Source: Tamarix chinensis (taxonomy: Eukaryota > Streptophyta > Magnoliopsida > Caryophyllales > Tamaricaceae). From it: 64,000 nucleotides of DNA. The position numbers and the translations under genes are program-made. The stretch's first letter is position 1, and the number at the start of each line of letters is the position of its first letter. The DNA lies in contig CM060175.1 in the NCBI GenBank assembly GCA_030549775.1, positions 109,360,688-109,424,687 on the forward strand, written 5' to 3'. The notes under the pieces are model-generated. The model saw nothing but the letters and a program-made list of their open reading frames with translations, did no database searches and was not told the DNA's origin. Shown here in pieces: positions 12,167-23,132 of this stretch.

Positions 12167-12467
12167 TAACAAACATATAATAAGCATAATAACATATTAA
12201 AAACCCTAATGTGCTAATATACGTTTATCCATGCGTTTAAGTGGGGTTTAATGATTACTTTAATTCCCACAAATTGAACCTTACCGGTATTCTGGTTAAA
12301 GATTCAAGCTTTAGATACCAAATCAACACCTAAAAGTAGTAGCAAAACTTATCATATTAGAGATGAAAAACCAAAGCATAAAACTTTATAAAATTTACTT
12401 AATGAAATAATTAACTTAAATATTATTATACCTTAAAATTTATAAACTAAAATAACCAACACATTTA

Positions 12468-12499
12468 GCAGCTCATGCTGCTCATGCAGCATCAGCTGC
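12468..12499. other. Hairpin of the E element (copy E2)
   Basis: GCAGCTCATGCTGC, TCAT loop, GCAGCATCAGCTGC: 14-bp arms with a single mismatched pair. The position is homologous to 1867-1890, although the arm sequence differs. Confidence 0.8.
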
Positions 12500-13164
12500 A
12501 TTCAAAATGAAAAGAGGAAGGCTCGAAGGAGGGTGAAGGAAAATGGATGGTGGGCTATTTTCGGGTTGGGGTTTTTAGGTTAGGAAAGAAGGTAGATGGG
12601 GGAGGATTTAGGGAAAGGGAAGGGTGCAGGAGTGAAGAGGGGGTGTAGGTGGTGGTCGGGGTAGGTTGTTGGTGGCCAAGGGCGGCAGAGTTAGGGTTCG
12701 GGGGCTGGTTTCGGCAAAAGGGGTGTAAGGGTGGTAGAGGAAGTTGCAGGGAGTGGATTGGTGGTTTGGGTGGCGGTAGAGGTGGTCGGATGGCGGCAAA
12801 CGGAGTGGTTGCAGGGGTGTTGCCCATAAGGGAGAGAAAGGGGGGAAAAGGTGGGGGGAGGAAGAAGGGACTACAGGGGGCTTGAGGGGGGTATTGTGGT
12901 GGTTCAGAGCGGTAGTATGAGGTGGAAGGAGGTACTGTAGGCGGTTGGTGTGGCAGAGGAAGCTGCGGAGGGGTGGTGATGCACAAAACAGGGATGGAAA
13001 TGGAAGAAGAAGAAAATGAGAGGAAGGAGGTTGGGGAAGGTAAGGATCGAAAAATAATGAGGCAGGAAAGGGCTTGTGAGGAGAAGAAAATGAAGAGGGA
13101 GAAGAGGAGGGAATAGGTGGCTGGTTAATGGCAGTGTATAGGGTGGCAGGGAGGTGGTAGGGTA

Positions 13165-13627
13165 TAGGGATATAAATGGGGCGGATTTTACCCGAAACCC
13201 GGCAGATCTTATCCGATGGATATTTAAATGGATACGGATATGGATATGGATGGTGGAAAAAAATACCCGTTGGGTTTGGGTACGGATACGAGTATGGGAT
13301 ATCCATACCCGTACAAGTAACCATACCCGTATCCGTTTACCCGATATATAATTACATTTTTACCCTTAATTTTAAAATAAATATAGTATAAATTAAGGTT
13401 AAAATTATCATTTGGCTTAATTCTAAATGGGTTTATCCATCAAGTAATGGATTTAATCACCGGATAATATCCATTAACGGATAATCCATCGGCTAACGGA
13501 TACAGATATGGATGTGCTAGCGGATATGGATTTGGGTACGAGTACGGATTAGGGTACGGATTTTCTTATCGGGTATAAATACGGGTATGGGTATACCAGC
13601 CCCAAACCGGCCCCGTTTACATTCCTA
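13165..13627. mobile_element. hAT-type MITE inside E2 (element A)
   Basis: The left end TAGGGATATAAATGGGGCGG and the inverted right end TAGGAATGTAAACGGGGCCGG form terminal inverted repeats of the plant hAT type. An 8-bp target duplication, GTAGGGTA (13157-13164) and GTAGGGTG (13628-13635), matches at 7 of 8 bases. The interior is built of GGATA, GGATATGGATA and CCCGTA-type repeats in both orientations. There is no ORF with a transposase motif, so it is non-autonomous. The short ORFs at 13154-13391 are readings of the repeats. Confidence 0.85.
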
Positions 13628-13740
13628 GTAGGGTGGCAAGGAGAGGGAGGGGAAGAAGGGAAAGAGAGACCATGCTTGAGGAGGAGTGCATGGCCGATTA
13701 GGTCCAAAATGGTGAAAAAAAGGACGGGGGAGAGAGTGAG

Positions 13741-13756
13741 AGAGAGAGAGAGAGAG
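13741..13756. repeat. (AG)n microsatellite
   Basis: A short GA/AG run in the purine tract of E2, between the two hAT insertions. Confidence 0.8.
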
Positions 13757-13781
13757 GGAAGGTTGCAGTGGTGGTAGCAGG

Positions 13782-14549
13782 TAGAGCTGGCAATCGGACG
13801 GGTCGGGTCACTATCGGATCGGGTAACATAATAATCGGGTCAAATCGGTTTCAGATAATTTCGGATTATTTTGTCGGGTCGGGTCGGGTCGGGTTTGATT
13901 CGGATCAACTCAGTATCGGATAATCTCGGGTCATTCTAAGCTCTCGGGTCGGGTCTGGTTGAGATCGGATGGACTCGGATTCGGATAAATTTAGGTTGTT
14001 CTAATTTCGGTTCGGGTTCGGATCGGGCTCGGTTGAGTTTCAATTATTATATTTTCGGATTGAATTTAGATTGAATTTAGGTTATTTCATATTTGAGCCA
14101 TGCTTGTGTCATTTTCTTTCTTTTTTTTATTCCAAGATATTATTAAAAGCTAATGATTTTGAGATCATTTATTTTAATTTATCTTATTCAATCAAAATTA
14201 AATTATTATATTAATTGTTTTGGGGCCTTAGAATTTTTTATCATTATTTCATCTTTGGAGATGTATTTGACGTTTCAAATTTAAAAGTTTTCAAATCGTA
14301 TCACTTTTCTTTTTATGTTAAGGTATAACTTATAATTCAACTCCATTATTAGCTTGGTCATATTGAGTTCTAGTATTATTTTAAGTTTATATTATATTTA
14401 TATCTTATACGCTCCTTACATGATATTAACTTATAATAGTCATTGATAATTGATAACAAATGAAGACTTCTAAGGTTGTACTTCTCATATTATTTTTAAA
14501 AGAGATTGATCACATCATATCAACATAATTTTAATAAATATAAATATAA

Positions 14550-14585
<36 letters not shown>

Positions 14586-15513
14586 AAAAATAATGATAAC
14601 AATAATAATAGTAATCAATGAATATCAATTATGGCAAAAATAATAATAACAACATATTAGTTTTTTTATTATATATTTTGATTAGATCATATCAAGCTAA
14701 ATAAGATAAAAATTAAATAAAGTAAGTAATAATGACTATTATTGACAAAAGACCAACTAATATTGACTTCTTACTATTTAACACTGTTGATGTAATAAAA
14801 AATATTAATCTTCAATTTTTATAATGAATAACTAACATTCTCACTCTAGATTTTTCTTACTTTCCTATGATGTTGTAGGTGCTATATTGCAAGGTATGAC
14901 CGTATAGATACTAACATATAGAGTTCAAGGCTGCACTGTTATTATCTTATGGTACTAGATGGAATAATGGAAGTGAACTAATATTTAAATGGCATAGTAG
15001 TGTTATTCTTTTTTTTTTCTCTACTTTTATTTCTATTGGTATCAATGGATATTGTATTTGTATATACATAAGTGATATAAATTTTATGAAAGTATATTGT
15101 TTCTAGATTTTGATGTAAGTGCTAGTATGGATTAGTTGCACATCTATATTATTTCATGTTTTATGAAGTTTTAAAAATTTTGAGTTATGGGTTAATGTTA
15201 ATTTTTGGGTGGTACCAAGTTGAATCTATAGTTTTTCAGATAATATCAGATTTCGGATAAATAATGGATCGGGTCGGGTCATTTCGGATTTATAATTTTT
15301 CGGGTTATATCGGGTTTCGGGTGAATAGCGGGTCGGGTCGGGTTTATTTCGGGCTTATGATTTCTCGGGTTATATCGGATATCGGATATGTATCGGATCG
15401 GGTCGGATAGGTTTCGGGCTTTTAATTACTCGGATAAAATCGGATCGGATTTCGGGCGGATCGAGTCGGTATTCGTCGGATTTTTCGGGTCGGGTCAACT
15501 TTTGCCGGCTCTA
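13782..15513. mobile_element. hAT-type non-autonomous element with perfect 8-bp target duplication (element B)
   Basis: This 1732-bp element begins TAGAGCTGGCAA; the reverse complement of its right end is TAGAGCCGGCAA. GTAGCAGG stands immediately before it (13774-13781) and immediately after it (15514-15521), a perfect 8-bp duplication. Both subterminal regions (13790-14040 and 15250-15500) are dense arrays of CGGGTCGGGT and ATCGGAT motifs. The roughly 1.2-kb AT-rich centre has no recognisable transposase. It is nested in E2 and is therefore younger than that copy. Confidence 0.92.
14547..14583. repeat. (AAT)n microsatellite in hAT element B
   Basis: A run of AAT triplets in the AT-rich centre of the element. 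Confidence 0.9.
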
Positions 15514-16171
15514 GTAGCAGGCAGTGGCCGGCGTGCCTGAGGTGGCAGGCATGGCGACAGGGACAAGTCGGGGGCGTTGGGTCGAGGCAGAAGAAGGAGG
15601 AAGAAAGGAAGGGGAGCAGGCTGGCATGGGGGGAAGGAATGGGTCGGTCCGATCCAAGGGGAAAAGAAGAAAGAAAAGAGGGGGGAAGCTGGGCTGTACA
15701 CGGGAGAAGGAGAGGAGGAAATGGAGTGGGTCGGAGGCCCAAGCGTAGGGGGAGGGGAGAGTAGGCCAAGTGCAAGCGGCTCGAAGGAGGAAAAAGGAAA
15801 AAGAAAGAAAGGAGGAAAAAGGAGAAAAAGGAGAAAGAAAGGAAAAAAGGGAAAATGGGAGAATTTAAAATAATTTAATTTATAAAATAATAGGATGTAA
15901 TATTTTTGAGAAATAAATTAATTTAATATAATTAAATATATGGGCTTAGAAAGGATAATTTTAGTAAAATATAGGTTTGGAAAATTATTTAAATAAAAAA
16001 GAGTATGATAAAATAATAAAATATTTATTTTTAATTTATTAAATATTCCTATCCAAATTTATATACTAAAAATCCATAAAATAATTAAACTAAATAATCT
16101 TGAAAGCTAATTTATTTCAAATAAAAGCTATTTATTAAATTATAGGTTTTCTAAAATTTTAGGAAATTACA

Positions 16172-18899
16172 TACTCTTAGTGGTATGTTTTGAACAATTG
16201 TCCAGAAATACAAAAATATTTGGAGTAAGTGTATTATAATATTCTCCATATTTATCATAGTATTATATATAAGTAAGTAGTGAAAATGCATTTTTTCTAT
16301 AGTGAACACATGTATGGTATTTAATGACATAGGGGTGGTGGTAAATTGAAAAATGTACATAAGAAAAAATTTATGTCTTGGTTTTATTCAAAGGTAATTA
16401 TTTTTAATAATAACAATTCAAACTTATAATAATTCATTGTTAGGGTTTATGATATCATTATTTATTTGAAACACACATAATGATAGATGTACGAGTTGAG
16501 AGAAATGAGATCACATGAATGCACCAATGAGTTGCTCTCCTTGGTATTTAGAGAATTTTTTATGATGAATTTTTTATTTATGTTGCGTAATTAATAGAGT
16601 TAAATTCTCAACGCATGATATGTATCTAAAGAGAAAAACACATAACGATGGTATATGTGTATTAGGCGAGGGTGGCAATAATTTCTATGGACAACTAACT
16701 AAGTTCATAGAATTATCTTACTTGTTCAGGTGTTCTATAGTTTTATTTAAATGCAAGTAGTTTGATGGACATCCATCGCATTCTCGTAGACTACGTTCTA
16801 GGTGTTGGAACTTAGAAGGTATAAATTTTTGTCTATTATGTTTATTTCATCAATATTAATTTCATCATTTTATTATATCAATGATAAAATTTGTATATGT
16901 ATGTTTTAGATCCTAAGAGTAGGGCCATAGAAAGAAGTAGAGATAGGGTGATGTTGGAGGAGTTTGAAAGAAGAGGAAGAAAAAAGTTTGAAGTGGACTT
17001 AAATTTTCAGGCAAACACTTTAAATGTTACAAGTCCATATGGTACATAGTTTACCAAATGTGTTAGAAATAAGATTGGGATAAAGATACCACCGTGTTAT
17101 AAGATATAGTCACATGTCCCTTTGGAGGATAAGGTGAATACCCTCCTTGAAGTTGAGAAAAAAATATTTATTGTCTTCTTTAATTAAGTAATCAAATCAA
17201 AATTATATAATTTGTAACATATGATTGTGTATATATGTATACATATTTTGATTTTGTTCCATGGAGGAAAAATTGTTCATGGCCTAGGATTCAATTAGGT
17301 GTTGATCGAATGAGGGCCAATCAATACAAAGATCATAAATGTTATCATAAAATGAATTGATAAGAAGACAATAATTATAGGCCTTTTTTTTTGAGCTGGA
17401 TGTGTAGTAAAGATGTATTGATCTATGAAATTCAGATAATGTAAAAGTAATATTCAATTTTGGTATACAAATTGAATAAAACTATATATAAATAATATTA
17501 ACAAATTACTATTTTGTTGGTAAAGGCTTTAGTAGATAAAAATGCTGCTAATAGGGAAAAAACAAATCACTCCCTCATGGCATGGTACACAATCTTTATC
17601 ACAATATCTCTACAAAAAGGTATTTTGGGGGGTCTTATTATTATTTTATTTATTTATTTATTATGTAATGTATTGTAATGCATTCACTTTTCTCTTAAAT
17701 GTAGGTCAATCTAGAAACAGAAAAAAATATTACCTATGATCGAGACCTATAGAGAAATGCATTTTAAGAATAACAACGGGTCGCTCCCCAAGCTAAGAAA
17801 ATTTTGTAAGTTAGTTATTACTTATATATAATTAATTATAATATTATTAACATTCCTTATAACAAGTATTAATTTTACTTACACGTACTGAACAAAATGT
17901 TAAGGAAAGAGGAACATACCTTATCACAAATGACTTCTTTTAGTGCCGATGCGGATGATCCTACACCTTTAGAATTTGATGAAAAACTAATACTTGAGGA
18001 TGTCTTGGATAGTTGTCCACGTCATAGAAAAGGTGTGGGACTAAGGTTTTCAAAGGAGAGGGCTTAAGTCGTGCTGCTTCTTGCATGAGGTGGATACACA
18101 CTACAAGAACAATAATGGAAATTTCAAGCAGAGCAAAATCAAAAATAAATGAGTGAGATTATAGCCCAACAACTATCAATATTTGAGCTTCATGAGGAAG
18201 AATTAAGACAAAAGAAAGCTTTTATAACTACATGGACTCAAGGTCCTTCACCTCTGCCATCTAATCAAGATGAAGATGATAAAAATAACTTTTATGTTTT
18301 ATGCTAGCATTTACAATTTATGCGTAATAATATTATATTTGTTTGTTAAATCATGTTTTTATAACAATTTATCTTTAAAATGTTATTTAGGTAATATTTT
18401 TAAAACCTTATTTTGGTTTTATATAAAATATTTTGATTTTATTTAATATTTTCAAAAGCGTATTACCAAGGATAAATCACTGGTAGTAAGGTTTTTTGAA
18501 ATTTTTAGTACTCATAAATTGTTGGTATTAAGGCTTAATATTGTCGATTTATCATTGATAATACGGTAGATACATAGTTGGTAATAACAAAAATCATTGG
18601 TAATAAGGGTTTTCGCATTAATTTTTTTAGAAATTTAAAATTTAATTGTCTATATTAGGCTTAATATCGATAATAAATCATTGGTATTAAGTATGATTAA
18701 TTTTTTTACTATCATTTTGGATTGTCGGTGATAAGCTTAATTATGACGAATTATTCGTCGGTGCTATACCTTCTTACCAATGATATAAAAATCATTAGTA
18801 ATAAATTTATTACTAACTTGTACCGATGATTTCATAGTGACAAATATATTTTTAGTATCGACGATTTTATCGTCGCTATTCGCCCTTAATTTTGTAGTA
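16172..18899 (+). mobile_element. Decayed CACTA (En/Spm-like) element with Ptta/Transposase_24-like remnants
   Basis: Broken + strand frames carry recognisable pieces. At about 16915-17105 they read LEEFERRGRKKFEVDLNFQ, then a NVTSPYG / FTKCVRNKIGIKIPP block. At about 17530-17610 they read KNAANREK. These match my memory of the plant Ptta/En/Spm (Transposase_24) protein family. From about 18440 to 18899 come alternating repeats with the cores ACCGATGATTT, CATTGGTAATAA and TCGTCGGT, ending in TTTTGTAGTA. This resembles a CACTA subterminal region whose last bases (normally TTGTAGTG) have mutated. The left end was not found and may have been lost when E2 or its neighbours inserted. Stops and frameshifts are frequent. 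Confidence 0.65.
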
Positions 18900-19204
18900 T
18901 TTACAAATAACAATGATATATTGGTCGTTTCAGATAAATTTTTTTGAGTTTTTTGAAAGCTGATAGAAAATTAATGATTGAAATAAATAAAGGATTATCT
19001 GGTGCATGAACTCATAAACTAAGATTTATATGGTGAATATCTAAAAAATGCATGGTTATCTTGTATATTTTGCAAAAAATCTTAAAGCTGATTGGCACAT
19101 CCCCCTCTTCATCAATATGACAATTAATGTTACTCTTTCGCCATAGTTGTAAGTTGTAACCTGTGAGACTAGCCAATAACCAAAGACAGATTGTATAATG
19201 TGTC

Positions 19205-19425
19205 GACTAAGTGTGTGTTTGGGATCATACAAACTAGCTTATAAGCTACCTTTTAGCTTATTGAAAATGGTTTATTGTGTTTTAAAGAAAAAAAAAGAAT
19301 CTGTATGGAAAGTTATTTTTTATTAACTTATAAGCTAATTTTTGAAAAACTATTTCAAGTACCTTATAACTTATAAGTTTTAAATTAGCTTTTAAGCTTT
19401 CATCCCACGTTTAGTTAGTTTTATC
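19205..19425. mobile_element. Possible MITE with CTTATAAGCT palindromes
   Basis: It begins GTGTTTGGGATCA and ends ATCCCACGTTTAG, a short degenerate inverted repeat. The interior holds several copies of AGCTTATAAGCT-like palindromes in both orientations, as in some foldback or hAT-derived plant MITEs. No target duplication could be defined. Confidence 0.45.
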
Positions 19426-19975
19426 AAATACAGAACTTACACACCAGAAGGTGTTTCAATGTAAATATTTAGTAATATTAGTTGATTGTGACACTGATTC
19501 AGATATTTGAAGAAACAAAATTACGTCAATGAAGCTAATTTTGTATAACTAATTACACATATTTTTACTCTAAGGTTCTTTTTTTTATTATAATAATTTG
19601 TTAACCCCAAAATCTGGCGCATAAAAAAAAAGTCATAATTTTTGTTCAGCGAAAAAATAAAGTTAAGTAAGTCAGCGAAAATTTTGAAAAATATTTTATC
19701 AAACGGCAGTCCTCCTCTCGGTCCTGCCAAGTGCCAAGAGCTTGTCCTTGTGGAATATTCTAATTTTTGTATGATTGAGATTTTATAACTTTATTTATTT
19801 AGTTGAAAAGATGGATACATGGACGCATTTGCGAGGCGAGGTCAACTAAAATACACTATACATGAATGGTCACGCGAAGAAAATGACTTTATACCTACAC
19901 AATTATATTACATGCAGAGGTGTTGTTCATGATCAGTACTCATTGAAAGCTATAAGCAAACAAATGCTATATATA

Positions 19976-19999
19976 TATGTATGTATGTATGTATGTATG
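19976..19999. repeat. (ATGT)n microsatellite
   Basis: About five tandem copies of the tetranucleotide follow a short AT run. Confidence 0.9.
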
Positions 20000-20107
20000 A
20001 AGGCTAGAAGATGAATAATTTAAATTTATATACGTATTATGAACTGGTGGCATGTATTATAATAAAAATATAAATATACGACAGGTACTAACATTCAATT
20101 CCAAATA

Positions 20108-20125
20108 ACCTCCGACGTGCGGAGG

Positions 20126-20160
<35 letters not shown>
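20108..20160 (+). promoter_or_regulatory. Putative GT47 core promoter: palindrome plus TATA region
   Basis: A perfect 7-bp inverted repeat, ACCTCCG then loop ACGTG then CGGAGGT, occupies 20108-20126. It is followed by a long (AT)n run ending in TATATAAAT at 20152-20160, which can serve as a TATA box. The start codon at 20228 lies about 70 bp further on. The loop carries an ACGT core of the kind bound by plant bZIP factors. Use of these sites is inferred. Confidence 0.5.
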
Positions 20161-20161
<1 letters not shown>

Positions 20162-20227
20162 CAAATCCACTTCCCTACATTTTTTCTTCCTTCATCCTAA
20201 CTCGTATGTCTTCACAGCAAAACAACA

Positions 20228-22779
20228 ATGGCGCCACGTATTTTCTCTTGCTGCCATTGCTTTCTCCGTTGTTCTTCCTCAAACTCAAAGACCTTCAAAG
20301 CCAATTACCTAATAATCATACCAGGAATTCTATCCATTTCATCCTGTTTATTAATTCTTATATACATATCCACAACCACAAATTACCATCACCACCACCA
20401 CCACCACCCCCCTCTCGAGCAGAAGCCAGCCGTCATTTTCGTCTCCACATCTCAATCTCATGAAATCACACCAAGTTTGACAGATGAGGAGTCAGAATTG
20501 AATACGGCGGTTGCTCGTGAAAAAGAAGGGGAAGAGTCCGGTGGCAGAGATTATGATCAGGAGAAAACAGGGGCTGCCCTGTTCGGTAATACTACTTCTA
20601 CTACCTACAGTAACAGTAATACTAGCAGCAGCAGCAGCAGCCCTCGAATTCGGTCGACGCCCTTAAATGGTACCCCGTCTCTAACCATCTGTTCTTCCCC
20701 CCTCCCCCTCTGATTAGTTTTTCTGTACGTTTCATTTTGTTTATTAATTCAGCGATTTTTTTTTTTATATTTCATGATCATGTCGTCGTATGAATTTTCT
20801 CGTAGCTAAAATACCAATATGTTTCTTATGTATGATTTCATTTGAAGTTTCCCTTGGCATAAGACCGGAGAATTCAGAGGTTGAATGATTTCATTCTAGT
20901 TCGTTCTCTTATAGGGAGGCAGATGCGATGACCAAACTCATAATTGTTCCACAAAAGACAAGCGCACACTAATTTCATTACCTTTTCCTATTTTCGTTTT
21001 AGTTTGAATCTCAATGGTGGTGGTTTATGAAATCGGGAAATTAATAATATTTGATGTTTAGCAAACTAGTCCCTGTTAAAACGTTGGTATCAGAGATTTC
21101 AGGCCCTTTTTTTTTTTTTTTTCTTTTTCTCTCTCTCTCTTTCGGTATTTTAATAGTTACCTTTACCACCCTTATGAATTCCAAAAAAAAAAAAAAAATT
21201 GATCCCTATGGCTATAAGCATATTCAGAGGTCTCATTTGTTCAGATTCCAGTAACCATCGGTATGACAACACCATCAGCGGTGCCCATAGTAGTAACGCC
21301 AGCAGCAGCAACAGCAAGGCGGAAAAGCAAGAGGAGGAAACAGAGCCGGTGACTAATTTATTCCACGACAAAGATACGTTCATGAAGAACTACCGAGAAA
21401 TGAACAAAACCTTCAAGATCTACGTATATCCTCACAGCCGAAACCATCCATTCGCTAATGCTCTGCTGCCGTTAGATAATCACGAGCCCGGTGGGAACTA
21501 CGCCAGCGAAACATACTTCAAGAAAGAGCTCATGAAAAGCCATTTCATCACCAAGGATGCTTCAGAGGCAGACCTCTTCTTCCTGCCCTTCTCTATCGCC
21601 ACGTTGAGGCACGACCGGAGAGTTGGAGTTGGCGGCCTGCAGGATTTCATCAGCGTCTACATTGCTCACATAAGCAGGGAGTATCCTTACTGGAATCGTA
21701 CGGGTGGGGCCGATCACTTCTATGTTGCCTGTCATTCTATTGGGAGGTATGCTATGGAGAAGGCACAGGCTGTGAAGATGAATGCAATTCAGGTTCTCTG
21801 TTCTTCCAATTACTTCTTGCCTAATTATGTTGCGCATAAAGATGTCTGCCTTCCTCAGATTTGGCCTAGGCATGGCCCTCCTCATTTACTCTCAACATCC
21901 TCATCCAATAGGTAAATTACTATTCTTCTTCTTATTATTAAAAATATTCTGATTATGGACTATATACCTGTCACCGTATTTTTAAATACAAAAATTTATT
22001 TAAAAAAAAATCAAAACATACTTTTTACTTTTATTCTTATTTTATTCTTCACTTTTTTTTCTTTTATTATCTATGTATTAAGTTTTCGATTATATTTTAC
22101 TAAAGGATGTAATTCAAGTTTTAATACTATATATATATATATATTTTAAAAATAAATAAAAAAATTATTAAAATAAATTTATCTTTGATATGAATGAAGT
22201 ATTATATATATATATATATATATATTAGATCATCATTCATATTACGGTACGGAAACAGAAACTCAACTTCCATGGCCCGGGGTTCTTTCTTTCAGGAAGA
22301 AGCTGGCTTTCTTCGCTGGTGCGGCGAACTCACCAGTGCGTCAGAAACTTGTCCAAGTATGGAAAAATGATCCCGACATTTTCGTTCACAGCGGGAGGCT
22401 TAAGACTCCTTATGCAGACCAGTTACTAAGCACCAAGTTCTGTCTCCATGTCAAGGGTTTCGAGGTTAACACGGCTCGTATCGGCGATGCACTCTACTAT
22501 GGTTGTGTCCCTGTTGTCCTTGCCGACTACTATGATCTCCCGTTCATGGATATTCTAAACTGGAAAAGCTTCTCCGTGGTGGTTCATTCACTTGATATTC
22601 ATAAGCTCAAGGACATACTCGGAGGGATCAGCGCTGATCAGTATGATCTCCTACGCGGCAACGTGCTGGAGGCCAGGAGACATTTTCAGTGGAATCGTAG
22701 CCCGCTTGCTTTTGATGCTTTTTACATGGTCATGTACGAGCTCTGGCTCCGAAGAAGTTCGATTAGGGTCGCTTCATAG
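20228..22779 (+). CDS. GT47 exostosin-family glycosyltransferase, three exons
   Basis: Predicted type II Golgi glycosyltransferase of the plant exostosin-like GT47 family; donor sugar and acceptor are not predictable from sequence. Exons: 20228-20669, 21230-21911 and 22296-22779, giving 1608 nt and 535 aa with phases closing. The first junction is my best guess, because another donor (20585) also keeps the frame; the second (ATAG/GTAAAT, TTTCAG/GAAG) is clear. A short cytosolic N-terminus is followed by a membrane helix at residues 27-48, then a His run (54-60) and a low-complexity Ser/Thr stem. The catalytic part contains FKIYVYPH, a GGNYASETYFKKELMKSHF-type block, ADLFFLPFSIATLRHD, PYWNRTGGADHFYVACHSIGR, KKLAFFAGA, KFCLHVKGFEVNTARIGDAL, YGCVPVVLADYYDLPF and the C-terminal YELWLRRSS. 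These are the usual conserved blocks and the gene looks intact. The 3' end converges on the SF1 gene. Confidence 0.88.
22202..22227. repeat. (AT)n microsatellite in GT47 intron 2
   Basis: An uninterrupted AT run about 70 bp upstream of the exon 3 acceptor. A second short run lies at 22126-22144. Confidence 0.9.
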
Positions 22780-23119
22780 TTGGTCTATATACGATTAGAG
22801 TACATTGACAATCAACCTGTGAAACTGAATGATAAAATTTTAATTTGACAGTCCCATAATCCCTGATATAAATACTACTGGGAGGACTGAGGAGATTAGA
22901 TAGCATCCGGTCTATCAGATAAAACACGAGCAAATAACTATGATGCTTAGACAATTTCACTGATAATGTCGCTCGAACCATGCCCATGTGATGACTGAAC
23001 GGCAGGGCGCGCTGCTCTGAGAAATTAGCCCATTCGATCACGTCATAGTAGAAAATGCCACATTCAATATATAACCTCCACTGGCATCATTAATTCGATA
23101 ATAATTGTCTTAACAAGTC

Positions 23120-23132
23120 GGGGGGGGGGGGG
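23120..23132. repeat. G13 homopolymer
   Basis: Thirteen consecutive G on the + strand (C on the strand of the SF1 transcript). This could be true sequence or an assembly-length uncertainty. Confidence 0.85.

Larger units (their letters stand above)
8597..16171 (+). mobile_element. E-type giant LTR-like element, copy E2, carrying two nested hAT elements
   Basis: It begins TGTAATACCCTC and ends AAATTACA (TG...CA). Without the two hAT insertions it is about 5.4 kb. In order: conserved inverted repeat (8693-8740), CCGG-box array (9290-9800), duplicated GGTAC / GTACTGGTGCAT block (about 9900-10030), the sequence AGGGTAGCGACCCCTAAAG near 10170, minisatellite (10690-11440), hairpin (12468-12499), purine-rich GC block and AT tail. 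The flanking pentamers (GAGCT before, TACTC after) do not match. This fits the rearranged left side: the bases before 8597 belong to inverted E0. No coding region was recognised. Confidence 0.75.
18900..20107. other. Intergenic region upstream of the GT47 gene
   Basis: AT-rich DNA without a supported gene. It contains a possible MITE (19205-19425) and an ATGT run (19976-19999). The small minus-strand ORF at 19521-19730 has no recognisable domain. Confidence 0.6.

Noticed and set aside
335..16171. E and N interpreted as DNA transposons because their ends form short inverted repeats
   Set aside because: Starts TG, ends CA, 5-bp duplications (TCGCT, AACAA) and TGTAACACCCC-type starts fit LTRs, which normally have short inverted termini.
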